Shown: positions 8,078 through 16,759, numbered from the stretch's first letter. The stretch is DNA of 32,104 bases from an uncultured Sutterella sp. (GCA_900544335.1 UQUS01000023.1:1-32104); one strand, 5' to 3'. The notes: generated by a model not told the origin, from the letters alone. A program made the numbers and translations.

Positions 8078-9076
8078 TTAAAAACTTAGATCGGGGTGAT
8101 AGATTTCCGTTTTCTCTGCCGCTGCAGGAAAGCGTATTCGGGCCCAGGCAAGAATCGTGTTCTGCGTATAATCGGCCAGCGTTTGTGAAAGATTTCTAAA
8201 AAGCGCACGCGGAAAGTCTTTCTTTGCTACGAGCATTAAACGTCGCTTAAAAGCCGGTTCGGGCATTGAGAAAAAGGCCAGTTTGTCAAGCAGAACATTG
8301 TCAATCAAAGTCCGATTTTGAAAAAGAGAGGAAACGGGGATCAGACTCCAGCCTCGAGATCGGGCAATGAGCCCCAATTTCGTGCCGATATTGTCGACCT
8401 CGATGCGACTGTGAAAGGTTATCCCGTTGGTTGTCAGAAAGCTCACGAGGGATTTTCCCGAACGACTTCGCTTATAAGAAAAAATATACGGAAGACCGCA
8501 AAACGACAGATTGTTCCAATTCGGGGAAGGAGGGAGGGATTTTGCCAAGGATTTGGGAACGACAACAAGGGCCGGCTCACGCAAGAAGGTCATGCGCATC
8601 ACGTGATTGATGTCGGTCGGAAGCTCGGAGGTGACAACCGCATCGATTTCACCGTCTTCAAAGAGACCGCTGAGGCGATCGGTTGTCCCCGTGACGTTTA
8701 AAACGGCATCAAAATCGGATGCCGTCTCATGAAGGATTTCTGCCGAAGCTTGCGTGTAGCTCTCAATAAAGCCGATGCGTAAACTTTTGGCCCGGGAAGA
8801 TCCGGCCTTGAGGTCATCAACGGCGTTGTGCAGTTCGTGTCGAATCTCCTGCAAGGCTGAATAAAAATGTCTCGCTTCGGGCGTTAAGGTAAAGGGGCGT
8901 TTCCCGGCGACAATTAAATCGGTTTTCAGTGTTGCTTCCAGTTTTCGAATCTGTCGCGAAGCCGACGAAAGCGAGACGCCGAAGGCCTCGGCTGTTTTCG
9001 CAAGATTACGGTGCTGCGCAAAATGCAAGAAAACCTTGAGACTATCTGAGAAAAGATTGTCAGATAAATCGGACAT
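8078..9076 (-). CDS. LysR-family transcriptional regulator
   Basis: This 332-residue protein has an N-terminal helix-turn-helix (FLHFAQHRNLAKTAEAFGVS, then SASRQIRKLEATL) and a LysR effector domain (about residues 90-300). The ATG at 9076 has AAGGAG six bases upstream; an earlier in-frame ATG lacks one. It is convergent with the peptidase-MFS pair, so its target is not evident from position. It shares unusual effector-domain motifs with the second LysR protein of this window: SFCGLPYIFSY against QFCGKPCIYYY, then IEVDN against LEVDS, and MPEPAFKRRLMLV against MPEPVLCRDLVLI. The two belong to one paralogous subfamily. The ligand is unknown. Confidence 0.9.
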   Translation of the reverse strand: MSDLSDNLFSDSLKVFLHFAQHRNLAKTAEAFGVSLSSASRQIRKLEATLKTDLIVAGKRPFTLTPEARHFYSALQEIRHELHNAVDDLKAGSSRAKSLRIGFIESYTQASAEILHETASDFDAVLNVTGTTDRLSGLFEDGEIDAVVTSELPTDINHVMRMTFLREPALVVVPKSLAKSLPPSPNWNNLSFCGLPYIFSYKRSRSGKSLVSFLTTNGITFHSRIEVDNIGTKLGLIARSRGWSLIPVSSLFQNRTLIDNVLLDKLAFFSMPEPAFKRRLMLVAKKDFPRALFRNLSQTLADYTQNTILAWARIRFPAAAEKTEIYHPDLSF

Positions 9077-9172
9077 GTTGTTCTCCTTGCAAAGGGCAGA
9101 CGTAAGTTTCACGAAAAAATGCGCATTTCAGGAAAAACATCTTGAGATTTTCTCACATGATGCAACGCATTG

Positions 9173-9349
9173 CTATAAGGAAACGCCCTTTATATTTTTA
9201 TCGGAAAGCCGAGTGCAATTCCAATCTTTATCGTCTTCGGCCCAAATCTTGCAAAGCGCATCTTGCTTGATATGGGAGCAATTTTTATCAACGTTCAGGT
9301 CTGCGACAAACGTGTTGCCGGCTTCATCGGCCCAAAGGGGCTTATCACT
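9173..9349 (-). pseudogene. Orphan minus-strand open frame without start (possible gene remnant)
   Basis: Fifty-eight codons are open from 9349 to a TAG at 9175-9173, beginning just past the BOF gene stop but in another frame. The translation includes DKPLWADEAGNTFVAD and CKIWAEDDKDWNC. It is acidic, with three well-spaced cysteines, and looks more like protein than chance reading. No ATG, GTG or TTG precedes it. It may be the 3' end of a decayed gene. I do not recognise it. Confidence 0.25.
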
Positions 9350-9752
9350 TCATCGGCCGGGCGACTTGTACGTCAAGTTCGGGTACTTTTCGTTTTGTGT
9401 TGACCTTAGCCATAATTTCGACGAGATCATCGCGGCGGACATGTGACCAGTTTTCATCGTCATTTAATCTGGCGCCGATCGTATCGCCCGCTAAATCCGT
9501 AAATTCGTACGTCTCGCAGCGAAGGTGCTTGGTGAAGCGCCCCTTAAGATAAACGAGATCCTCATGGCGCGACAAGGCTTTAATTTGAGCGATTGTCACA
9601 AGGCGCGAGCGATCGATGGGCGCGGTCAATATCGAGGGATTCATGGTCCTTGTGCAGTGAGAAAACCCCACGGGACCCGTGGCCGAAACAACGGCCGGAG
9701 TGATAAGACCGATGAGGGCGGCGATAACAAGGGGTCGGCGTTGTGTTGTCAT
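9345..9752 (-). CDS. BOF-family (YgiW/YdeI-like) periplasmic OB-fold protein
   Basis: This 135-residue protein has an N-terminal signal peptide (basic MTTQRRP, hydrophobic core, VSA cut near residue 24). A bacterial OB-fold domain follows: DLVYLKGRFTKHLRCETYEF, DLAGDTIGARLNDD and VRRDDLVEIMAKVN. Members (YgiW, YdeI, VisP) are small exported proteins linked to stress resistance and cationic-peptide tolerance; some bind peptidoglycan fragments. The ATG at 9752 has AAGGAG seven bases upstream. Length is normal. It appears to be transcribed alone, and two consecutive stop codons end it. Confidence 0.88.
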   Translation of the reverse strand: MTTQRRPLVIAALIGLITPAVVSATGPVGFSHCTRTMNPSILTAPIDRSRLVTIAQIKALSRHEDLVYLKGRFTKHLRCETYEFTDLAGDTIGARLNDDENWSHVRRDDLVEIMAKVNTKRKVPELDVQVARPMK

Positions 9753-10199
9753 AGTCAGGCTCCTTGGTTGAATCGTCCGTCAAAGTGCTTCGGATTCTGC
9801 AGTCAAGTGTGCTTGAGTTGGCCTTTTGAGTCAAGAGGGAACGGGATTTTTTCGAGGGTAACAGTGAAACGGCATCGGCAATGGTCTTTGAGGCATGTGC
9901 TTTTTTAGCGTTAAGGTAGGTGTGAGGGCGGAGGGTAGGCGCCTTGCATACCTTCAATGAAGAGGCTGGTGGTGTTAAAGACTTTACCGGTGACAATTGT
10001 CAATCGCTTTGAGATCCCGACCCCGTTGTCGCCATCGACAGGCTCTTTTCCTTCGTTTGAGCGTCCGAACCCTTGTGTTGCTCTCGGTAAAAAACTTTCG
10101 TTTCTACGCTCGAATGCGATGCCTTTGAACCCGCTCGCTTTTAAAAGCGAAGAGTCGGTTAATTTAATTGATTGAAGTTTTACGCTATGGATGATTCGA
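9753..10199. other. 447-base stretch without an intact gene
   Basis: Both strands have open frames of 60-140 codons, but none has a good start or a recognisable family. On the minus strand one frame (9911-10228) ends in FIEGMQGAYPPP and has a protein-like flavour, so a decayed gene is possible. TCGCTTTTAAAAGCGA (10135-10150) is a perfect 16-base palindrome. Confidence 0.35.
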
Positions 10200-11075
10200 T
10201 TAAGAGCGCTGTTTTCCCTGCAGGACAACGAGAACCAAAATCGAAGCCATAATCAGAGCAATCCCGATGGCTGTTTTTGTGCTGCACGCCTCCCCTAATG
10301 CAAAGATTCCGAGGAGGGCAGCTCCCATCGGCTCTGCAAGCGTCAATGTTGAGGCAATTGCCGGCGGCGTGGTTTTCAGGCCTTTAACCAAAAGAGAAAA
10401 TGCACAAGCGGCCGTAATAACGCCTAGTCCTGTTGTGACGGCTAATCCCTTGGCCGTCAGAACCCATGAGACCGGATAAAAGAAAAAGAAGGGGAGTAAT
10501 CCGAGTCCGACAAGGAACATGACGACCATCATGCTTTCTTCTGCCGTGTGGTGCTCCGTTAAAGACTTTGCGATGGTCAGTTCGACGGCATAACAGATGC
10601 CGGCAAACACCGATAACGCAAGACCGAACGGATCTAAGGGAGCGCCTTCCACCGAGTTCATCAGAATAAGTCCGATGACGGCAAGCAGTGTTGCCGGGTA
10701 CCAGGCTCGGGGTGGGGCTTTCTTTTCCAAAATCGTACTCATAATGCCCGAGGCAATCGGTGTCACACCGATGGAAACAACCGTCCCGACGGCAACTCCC
10801 ACAAAAAGAAGACTGTTAAAAAAAGTGATTTGATAGGCCCAAAGTGCGAGAGAATAAACAAAAAGGGTTTTGACGGGCCAGTTGCGCAAATTCAGTTTCT
10901 TTCCCGCAAGGAGGCTAAATAAAAAAAGTGCAACTGCCCCGATGAGCATTCTCATGCCGGCGACCACATAGGGCGTTGCTTGATCGGGGGCAACGGCTTG
11001 TAAAAAGCCGCTTGTGGAAAAACATAAAGACCCTGCCAGAACAAGTAAGGGTCCTTTAAGCGATGTCTGAGACAT
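10200..11075 (-). CDS. EamA-family (drug/metabolite superfamily) transporter
   Basis: This 291-residue protein has ten predicted membrane helices in two EamA repeats. The first covers about residues 5-140 (LLVLAGSLCFSTSGFLQ...). The second covers about 150-285 (FGLALSVFAGICYAVE..., TLTLAEPMGAALLGIFALGE). The AEP(M) helix near the end of repeat two is typical of the family, which exports amino acids, metabolites or drugs. A modest AAGAG ribosome site precedes ATG 11075. It lies downstream of the aspartase operon on the same strand, but a strong terminator separates them, so co-transcription is unlikely. The substrate is unknown. Confidence 0.9.
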   Translation of the reverse strand: MSQTSLKGPLLVLAGSLCFSTSGFLQAVAPDQATPYVVAGMRMLIGAVALFLFSLLAGKKLNLRNWPVKTLFVYSLALWAYQITFFNSLLFVGVAVGTVVSIGVTPIASGIMSTILEKKAPPRAWYPATLLAVIGLILMNSVEGAPLDPFGLALSVFAGICYAVELTIAKSLTEHHTAEESMMVVMFLVGLGLLPFFFFYPVSWVLTAKGLAVTTGLGVITAACAFSLLVKGLKTTPPAIASTLTLAEPMGAALLGIFALGEACSTKTAIGIALIMASILVLVVLQGKQRS

Positions 11076-11092
11076 AGTAACTCTTTAGAAAA

Positions 11093-11128
11093 CCCCGGAA
11101 AACTCGATACAAATCAAGTTTTCCGGGG
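11093..11128 (-). terminator. Rho-independent terminator of the dcu-lyase operon
   Basis: CCCCGGAAAACT (11093-11104) pairs perfectly with AGTTTTCCGGGG (11117-11128) around a 12-base loop. Read on the minus strand it is followed by TTTTCT. It lies 18 bases past the stop of the second lyase gene. Confidence 0.85.
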
Positions 11129-11145
11129 CGAGGGGAAAAGCTTAG

Positions 11146-12576
11146 CTACACGTGACGTAGTGTCTTGTATTTTTTAAAGAGTGCTTCCATTTTGTCCGGA
11201 TCTGTCATGGCCGTGACATCAAAGAGCTCCTCGACAGCCTCATCGGGCAAAAGGCCGCTACGCTTGGCCGCTTCTTTACAGGTGATGTTTTCATCGATGG
11301 CCAAGTGTGCAATCTTGGTTCCGACTTCGTACCCGAAAAGCGTACTGACCATCGTCGCAAGCGATGTGCTCATTTCGGTCATCTCGCGGCAGTGCTCGCG
11401 GTTGGCGGTAATGCCGTCAATGCATTTGGCAGCAAAGATTCTCATCGAGCGAGCAAGAAGGTCACAAGACTCGATAAAGCTCTTGACGGGAATCCCTGAG
11501 GACGTCCCGAGCTCAAGCCATCCGGAAAGAATTCCTGCAACAAGTCCCGTGTGATTCGCACTGACACGGTCTGTTGTCAGAAACACCATTTCGGGAATGA
11601 CGGGATTGACCTTACCGGGCATAATCGAACTTCCCGGTGCAACGGCCGGGAGATTGATTTCCCCGAAACCGGCTCTCGGACCGGAAGCCAAAAGTCGAAT
11701 GTCGCGTGCCATCTTCCAAACAAGGGTTGCGAGGGCCTGTACGTGCGCATGGGCAATGACAAGACCGTCGGTTGCCATCATGCCGTCAAAAAGGTCTTCT
11801 TCGGTTTCAATGGGTCTGCCGCACACGTCACTTAAGTGCTGTGCAATGACTTGCCGAAAGCCCGGTAGACAACTCATACCCGTACCGACCGCCGTTCCTC
11901 CCAAGCACGATTTATTCCAGTGTTCACGTTCAAGCTTCAGACGCTTAACAAGACGTCCGGTTGCATGAGCAAAAGCCCCGAATTCTTGGCCGAGTGTGAG
12001 CGGCACAGCATCTTGCAGGCACGTTCTTCCCATCTTGATGACATCGGCAAATTCCGTTGACTTCTTTTGTAAAGAAGCTTGTAGGATTTTGCTCGCGTCA
12101 ATGACTTTTCCGAGCTCCTCGTAGATAACCATCTCTTTGGCCGTCGGCACAAGGTCGTTCGTCGACTGGCACATATTGACATGCGTATTGGGGTGAATGG
12201 GACCGGTTTTACTGCCCGTCATGAGTTCGTTGGCTCGGTGCGCAACGACTTCGTTAACAATCATGTTGGTCGGAGTCCCCGAGCCGCGATAAATGTTTAC
12301 GACAAACTGACCTTTCATCTTGCCGTCGGCAACTTCTCGAGCGGCTAATTCGATATATTTAGCCTTTTCCGGATCTAAGGCGCCGATTTGGACATTGGCT
12401 CGGGCACAGGCAATTTTGCATAAGGCTACCGAACGAATGTAGCTCGGGTAGTCATCGAGCGTTAAGGGTCCCACATCAAACGCCCGGCGATTTCTCTCCG
12501 AGACGATTCCGTAGTAGGCGCTCTCGGGAATCTCGAGTTCTCCGAGTCCGTCGTGTTCAACTCGCATTTGTGTCAT
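11146..12576 (-). CDS. Aspartase/fumarase-superfamily lyase (aspartate ammonia-lyase-like), second copy
   Basis: This 476-residue protein carries the superfamily signature GSSIMPGKVNP and the aspartase-type C-terminus ITCKEAAKRSGLLPDEAVEE. Aspartase converts aspartate to fumarate and ammonia. Expected substrate contacts are present as GTPTNMIVNEV, CQSTND and GRTCLQDAVP. The last has Cys where E. coli aspartase has Gln and fumarases have His. The region after the signature reads SGWLELGTSS instead of the usual GQLQLNVMEP, so the amino acid used may not be aspartate. The start at 12576 has GGGAGA eight bases upstream, within the 18-base gap to the upstream paralogue. Both lyases lie behind a Dcu carrier. 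Confidence 0.82.
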   Translation of the reverse strand: MTQMRVEHDGLGELEIPESAYYGIVSERNRRAFDVGPLTLDDYPSYIRSVALCKIACARANVQIGALDPEKAKYIELAAREVADGKMKGQFVVNIYRGSGTPTNMIVNEVVAHRANELMTGSKTGPIHPNTHVNMCQSTNDLVPTAKEMVIYEELGKVIDASKILQASLQKKSTEFADVIKMGRTCLQDAVPLTLGQEFGAFAHATGRLVKRLKLEREHWNKSCLGGTAVGTGMSCLPGFRQVIAQHLSDVCGRPIETEEDLFDGMMATDGLVIAHAHVQALATLVWKMARDIRLLASGPRAGFGEINLPAVAPGSSIMPGKVNPVIPEMVFLTTDRVSANHTGLVAGILSGWLELGTSSGIPVKSFIESCDLLARSMRIFAAKCIDGITANREHCREMTEMSTSLATMVSTLFGYEVGTKIAHLAIDENITCKEAAKRSGLLPDEAVEELFDVTAMTDPDKMEALFKKYKTLRHV

Positions 12577-12594
12577 TTCGAATTCTCCCGTCGA

Positions 12595-14049
12595 TTAACC
12601 GATGGCGCGTAAAGCGCCGTATTTAGAGAGCATGGCAACCGTGTCTTTACGATGCGCAAGCTTTGTGACGTCGAAAATTTCTTCGGCCACTTCAGGGCTA
12701 ACAAGACCCTCGCGCAGTGCCGCTTCCTTGCAAGTAATCTTTTCCTTGTAGGCAATCTGTGCAATACGTGTTCCTGTCGGATAGCCAAAAAGGGCACTGG
12801 CGATTGTCGCGTTCGAAGTCGACATCTCAGCGTTTTTGCGCGCTTTTTCCCGGTTAATCGTCAAATCTTTTAAGCACAGGTCGGTAAAGAGCCTAAAGCC
12901 CTTTTCAATGAGCTCCAACGATTCCATGGCGCCCATAAACGAGGCACATGTGCTCGAACACAAATCCAGTTCCGATTCGTTAATCGTCAGTGTCGCTACG
13001 GCATCGTGACTCATGACCTGTTGCATAATCTGCAAAAGAAGTTCGGGCATATACGGGTTGAGTTTTCCCGGCATGATCGAGCTTCCCGGCGCAATAGACG
13101 GGAGAATGAATTCTCCGATACCGGTCCTCGGACCTGAAGAAAAAATATACAGGTCGTTGCCGATTTTGCCGCCTGCGCAGGCAATGGCTTTTATGACGCT
13201 CATGAGGACCATCAGGCCGTCGTTATTCGCCGAGCCGTCAAAAAGGGCGCTATCTTCGATAACTTCTCCGTCCATTTTTGCTTGGTGCATCGAAAAACCT
13301 ACGACGCGTGAAAGGTTTTCATAGATGGCTTCGTTGTATCCGGGCATCTGGCCGATTCCGGTTCCGAGCACCGTGGCGCCTAGGATGGCTTCTTGGTACT
13401 CCGGCTGCAGTTTTTCCAGTCGGACGCGATTTCTTTTCATCATTGCGTGATAACCGCCGAAGACCTGACCGAAGGTCATCGGGACGGCATCTTGCATGCA
13501 GGTACGTCCAAGGCGCACGTCGTCTTTAAATTCAAGTGCTTTTTTTGCTAATGCTTCTTCTAAGTACCGAACGGATTTGAGGGCCTTTCCGATCATACGA
13601 TAAAGGACAATTGCCTCTGCCGTCGGATATGTGTCGTTGGAAGATTGACACATATTGACGTGGGTATTGGGGTGGACGGCCTCATACCCTTTGTGTCCGG
13701 TCAGTATTTCATTGGCGCGATTGGCAATGACTTCGTTGACGTTCATGTTTACGCCCGTGCCGTGCGAACGCCAGACGTTGACAGGGAATTGCCCTGCCAT
13801 TTTTCCGGCGATAATCTCGTCGCACGCCTCTTCGATTGCCGCGGCTTTCTTTTTATCCAAGGCACCGATTTGCGCATTGGTTATCGCGCAGGCTTTTTTC
13901 ACTTCTGCCACGGCGCGAATAACCTCAGGTAGGTCGTTAAAGGTTCGGTCGGTCACATCGTAGTTGGCCGCACATCGAACGGTCTGAATACCGTAGTAGG
14001 CATCATCGGGTACCGGTAGGTCTCCGAGTAAATCGTGTTCCATTCGCAT
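12595..14049 (-). CDS. aspA: Aspartate ammonia-lyase-like enzyme, first copy
   Basis: This 484-residue cytoplasmic lyase starts MRMEHDLLGDLPVPDDAYYGIQT, close to the usual aspartase N-terminus. It carries GTGVNMNVNEVIANRANE, CQSSNDTYPTA, GRTCMQDAVPM, GSSIMPGKLNP and ITCKEAALREGL. It should release ammonia from aspartate to give fumarate. Two departures stand out: Cys in GRTC(M)QDAVP in place of Gln or His, and ESELDLCSST where E. coli has GQLQLNVMEP. ATG 14049 is chosen because GGAGA lies eight bases upstream; a TTG 21 bases earlier has no site. It follows the Dcu carrier gene closely, so imported aspartate is the natural substrate. It is a divergent paralogue of the next gene. Confidence 0.83.
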   Translation of the reverse strand: MRMEHDLLGDLPVPDDAYYGIQTVRCAANYDVTDRTFNDLPEVIRAVAEVKKACAITNAQIGALDKKKAAAIEEACDEIIAGKMAGQFPVNVWRSHGTGVNMNVNEVIANRANEILTGHKGYEAVHPNTHVNMCQSSNDTYPTAEAIVLYRMIGKALKSVRYLEEALAKKALEFKDDVRLGRTCMQDAVPMTFGQVFGGYHAMMKRNRVRLEKLQPEYQEAILGATVLGTGIGQMPGYNEAIYENLSRVVGFSMHQAKMDGEVIEDSALFDGSANNDGLMVLMSVIKAIACAGGKIGNDLYIFSSGPRTGIGEFILPSIAPGSSIMPGKLNPYMPELLLQIMQQVMSHDAVATLTINESELDLCSSTCASFMGAMESLELIEKGFRLFTDLCLKDLTINREKARKNAEMSTSNATIASALFGYPTGTRIAQIAYKEKITCKEAALREGLVSPEVAEEIFDVTKLAHRKDTVAMLSKYGALRAIG

Positions 14050-14076
14050 AAGGTTTTCTCCGTCAGTCAAATGGGG

Positions 14077-15390
14077 TTAAAAAACAAAAGAGGCAATCAC
14101 AAAGCCGATCACGATGGAGCTTATGCACGTGACAAAGCCCGGTCGTTGATAGCTGTGATTGAGAACGTATTTGCCGATATGAGTTGTTCCGGAGCGGTCA
14201 AATGTCAAAGCGCTGATGGCCGATCCTGTTGCCGGGAAGAAAAACAGGCCGTTAACGGCGGGTGCCATGGCAACCAAGGAAGAAACAGGAAGCCCTAAAG
14301 AGGCGCCGATCGGCATTAAGGAACTGGTTGTCGCACCTTGACTTAAAAGCAGGGCACTCATCCCGAAAAGCACGACACCGAAAAGCCACGGATAAGCTTG
14401 GACGGTACCGCCGAGGTTGGCAATGAATTCAGCCTTGTGGGCTAAAAAGAACGTATCGGTCATCCAAGCAATGCCGAAAATTGCAATCACGCCTGTCATC
14501 CCGGCAGTAAAGACGCCGGATTTTGCAATTTTGCCCGGAGCAATGTTGCATGTCAGTACCATCAGGAACGATGCGGCGAAGGCAATCATTTCAATCGCAT
14601 TGGGAATGGAAAGGCGTACGAGCTTGCCGTTTACATTCCAGGAAGGCATCAGGCCCTTAAAACTTCCGAGAAGCACAATCAGAGCTACGGCAATGCCGAA
14701 GATTGTGACCGAGAGTTTGGCTTCTCGTGTCGGAACATAGGCAGGACGGTTTTCTTGGGCCGTGAGTTCCCCGGATTTCAGCCGTCTCTGAAATTCCGGG
14801 TCATCGGCAAGTTCCGCTCCGCGCTTGTAGACACTCACGGCGCCTAACATGCAACCGATGAAAATAGCAGGAATCGCAACAGCCATAATCTGACCGAGCG
14901 TGACACCGTGTACGGCAAGAACGCCTAAAAGGGCGGCTGTGGAGGCCGAGACGGGCGAGGCCGAAATACCGTGTTGACTGGCGACCATGGCAATGGACAT
15001 CGGACGCTCGACGCGAATGCCCGCTTCTAAGGCCACTTCGGAAATGACCGGATACACGGCCATTGCGACGTAACTGGTTCCCGTAAACATCGTAAAGACG
15101 AAGGTCACGATTGGAGCCATGACGGTAATCCGATTCGGATTGTTGCGCAGTATTTTTTCGGCAATGGAAACGAGCAAATCCAGACCGCCTGCACATTGCA
15201 ACGTGGCGGCCATCGACGAGACTGCCAGAATAATCAGAAGAACGTTAATGGGGGGTGAACTCGGACGTAAGCCGAAGACAAACACCAAAAGGATCAGTCC
15301 AACGCCGCCTGCAAAACCCATGGCGACCCCGTTTTTTCTCGCACCGATCATGATACAAGCGAGAATAATTAAACCTTCAAGCCAAATCAT
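14077..15390 (-). CDS. dcuA: Anaerobic C4-dicarboxylate antiporter (DcuA/DcuB family)
   Basis: This 437-residue inner-membrane protein begins MIWLEGLIILACIMIGARKNGVAMG, and contains MAPIVTFVFTMFTGTSYVAMAVYPVI, ASQHGISASPVSASTAAL and ATGSAISALTFDRSGTTHIGKYVLNHSYQRPG. All are well-known Dcu family blocks. Dcu proteins exchange fumarate, aspartate or malate for succinate during anaerobic fumarate respiration. Choice between DcuA and DcuB cannot be settled by eye; the lyases downstream favour an aspartate-importing, DcuA-like role. ATG 15390 has GGAGA six bases upstream. It is the first gene of a three-gene minus-strand operon and is divergent from a LysR regulator. Confidence 0.93.
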   Translation of the reverse strand: MIWLEGLIILACIMIGARKNGVAMGFAGGVGLILLVFVFGLRPSSPPINVLLIILAVSSMAATLQCAGGLDLLVSIAEKILRNNPNRITVMAPIVTFVFTMFTGTSYVAMAVYPVISEVALEAGIRVERPMSIAMVASQHGISASPVSASTAALLGVLAVHGVTLGQIMAVAIPAIFIGCMLGAVSVYKRGAELADDPEFQRRLKSGELTAQENRPAYVPTREAKLSVTIFGIAVALIVLLGSFKGLMPSWNVNGKLVRLSIPNAIEMIAFAASFLMVLTCNIAPGKIAKSGVFTAGMTGVIAIFGIAWMTDTFFLAHKAEFIANLGGTVQAYPWLFGVVLFGMSALLLSQGATTSSLMPIGASLGLPVSSLVAMAPAVNGLFFFPATGSAISALTFDRSGTTHIGKYVLNHSYQRPGFVTCISSIVIGFVIASFVF

Positions 15391-15603
15391 TTAAGTCTCC
15401 GCTAAGGGGTTGGGGAATATTTCGAGACTCCGAAGGAATCCTGAAAACCAGACCGACTGTAAAATCGAGTAAGGTAATACCCTCAGGGTTCTTTTATCTT
15501 CGGAATACTCTTTATGCTTTGTGGGAATAGGCCATCCCGATGGGGCGGAAACTACGGAATAATGCAAAAAGGGAATTTGTATACACGAGACGGAGATAAA
15601 ACG
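15391..15603. promoter_or_regulatory. Divergent dcu/LysR intergenic region
   Basis: These 213 bases must hold promoters in both directions. The motif GGAAT recurs about six times (near 15413, 15436, 15501, 15521, 15556 and 15571), several times as GGAATA. It may be part of LysR binding sites. No clear FNR box was seen. Confidence 0.35.
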
Positions 15604-16617
15604 ATGGGGTGCCATGCGATGCAATCGGAGCTTTTCGATGCCGATGCGATTCTTTTTATTTTGATTTGTGAATTGCAAAGTTTTTCCAAAGCCGCCTCTG
15701 CCATCGGTCAGACGCAGTCTTCGGTTTCTCGTCGAATCGATGCTTTGGAAAGAAGGCTCGGCTTGACGCTTTTGAATCGTTCCGTGCGCCCGATTGCCCC
15801 GACGCCCGAAGGGCGGGTTCTTTATCACGAGATAAAGCGCCACGCCAATGCCTTGGAAGACACCGTCGGTCGAATACGATTAAGGAATGCCTTAAACCCC
15901 GTGATTCGCGTAGGGTGCGTTGAAAGTCTTTCTCTCAATCTTATCCCGAAACTCATCGAAAAACTCCTTCCTGTCACGTCGCGCCTTTTGCAGATTACGG
16001 CTACCTCCAATACTCTTGTCAGTCACTTGCTTGAGCACAAACTCGATATGATTGTTTCAAGTGACTTATTTCCGGGGATCCAGGGGCTCAATCGCAGGCT
16101 CCTATTTCGGGAGCCGTCGGTACTGCTACTACCCGAGGCAATGGCTAAGAGCAAAACGGGTCCGTGGACGTGGGCCGATCTTCAGTTTTGCGGGAAACCC
16201 TGTATCTATTACTATCACGAAAGCGGGGGCGGACGATTGAATGAAACGTATCTTTCCTCGCAATCTCTCTCGCTTCCTAACAAACTTGAAGTTGACTCGA
16301 ACACAATGATGGTCACACTCATTGCGGACAACCTCGGCTGGACGATTACGCGCCCATCGACGATTTTGCAGACACGAGCGATTGCAAAAGGAGTTACGGC
16401 CGTTCCGATGCCTGAGCCTGTGCTTTGCCGTGATTTGGTTCTGATTACCGACAAGTCCGAAGACAAGAATTTGACCGAGATGTGTTATCAGGCCGTGCGT
16501 TCTGTTTTACGCGATGAGGTGCTCCCCGGGCTCATTGCTGTGGCTCCGTGGCTTAAAGACGGGATCCGCCTGTACGAGGATCCGAACGAAAGCAAAAATT
16601 CACCAAATTCGGTATGA
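15604..16617 (+). CDS. LysR-family regulator, probably of the dcu-lyase operon
   Basis: This 337-residue protein has an N-terminal LysR helix-turn-helix (FLICELQSFSKAASAIGQT before SVSRRIDALERRLGL) and a periplasmic-binding-like effector domain from about residue 95. ATG 15604 is preceded by GGAGATAAAACG; an upstream in-frame frame of 30 codons has no ribosome site. It is divergent from the dcu-lyase operon, the usual arrangement for a LysR regulator and its target. The inducer could be aspartate or a C4 acid, which is inference. It is clearly paralogous to the LysR at 8078-9076, sharing FCG(K/L)P, EVDS/EVDN and MPEP blocks. Confidence 0.9.
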   Translation: MGCHAMQSELFDADAILFILICELQSFSKAASAIGQTQSSVSRRIDALERRLGLTLLNRSVRPIAPTPEGRVLYHEIKRHANALEDTVGRIRLRNALNPVIRVGCVESLSLNLIPKLIEKLLPVTSRLLQITATSNTLVSHLLEHKLDMIVSSDLFPGIQGLNRRLLFREPSVLLLPEAMAKSKTGPWTWADLQFCGKPCIYYYHESGGGRLNETYLSSQSLSLPNKLEVDSNTMMVTLIADNLGWTITRPSTILQTRAIAKGVTAVPMPEPVLCRDLVLITDKSEDKNLTEMCYQAVRSVLRDEVLPGLIAVAPWLKDGIRLYEDPNESKNSPNSV

Positions 16618-16627
16618 TGCGAGTTCT

Positions 16628-16649
16628 CGGTTTCCCCGACGGGAAACCG
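16628..16649. other. 9-bp hairpin just upstream of tRNA-Ser
   Basis: CGGTTTCCC pairs perfectly with GGGAAACCG around a CGAC tetraloop, starting 11 bases past the LysR stop and ending 7 bases before the tRNA. No T run follows, so it is not a classic terminator. It may be part of the tRNA leader and a processing site. Confidence 0.45.
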
Positions 16650-16656
16650 CTTGGTT

Positions 16657-16750
16657 GGAGAAGTGGCCGAGTGGCTGAAGGCACGCCCCTGCTAAGGGCG
16701 CAGATCAACATATACTGGTCTCGAGGGTTCGAATCCCTCCTTCTCCGCCA
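16657..16750 (+). tRNA. serX: tRNA-Ser (GCU)
   Basis: The sequence is 94 bases long and ends in an encoded CCA. The acceptor stem GGAGAAG pairs with CTTCTCC. The anticodon stem CGCCC/GGGCG (16684-16688 and 16696-16700) encloses loop CTGCTAA with anticodon GCT (16691-16693), reading AGC/AGU serine codons. A long variable arm, typical of serine tRNAs, lies before the GGGTTCGAATCCC T-arm. A TATGAT at 16613-16618, at the very end of the LysR gene, could be its -10. Genes just downstream are partly decayed accessory types, consistent with a tRNA-linked insertion site. Confidence 0.97.
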
Positions 16751-16759
16751 GCAAGTCTC

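Noticed and set aside
9036..9446. Plus-strand frame of 136 codons
   Set aside because: It overlaps the start of the LysR gene and the end of the BOF gene antisense and has no protein-family character.
9911..10228. Minus-strand frame of 105 codons as an intact gene
   Set aside because: It begins inside the EamA gene, lacks a ribosome site and could not be linked to a family; kept only as a possible remnant.
15391..15603. FNR-type anaerobic control site for dcu
   Set aside because: No TTGAT-N4-ATCAA-like palindrome could be found.
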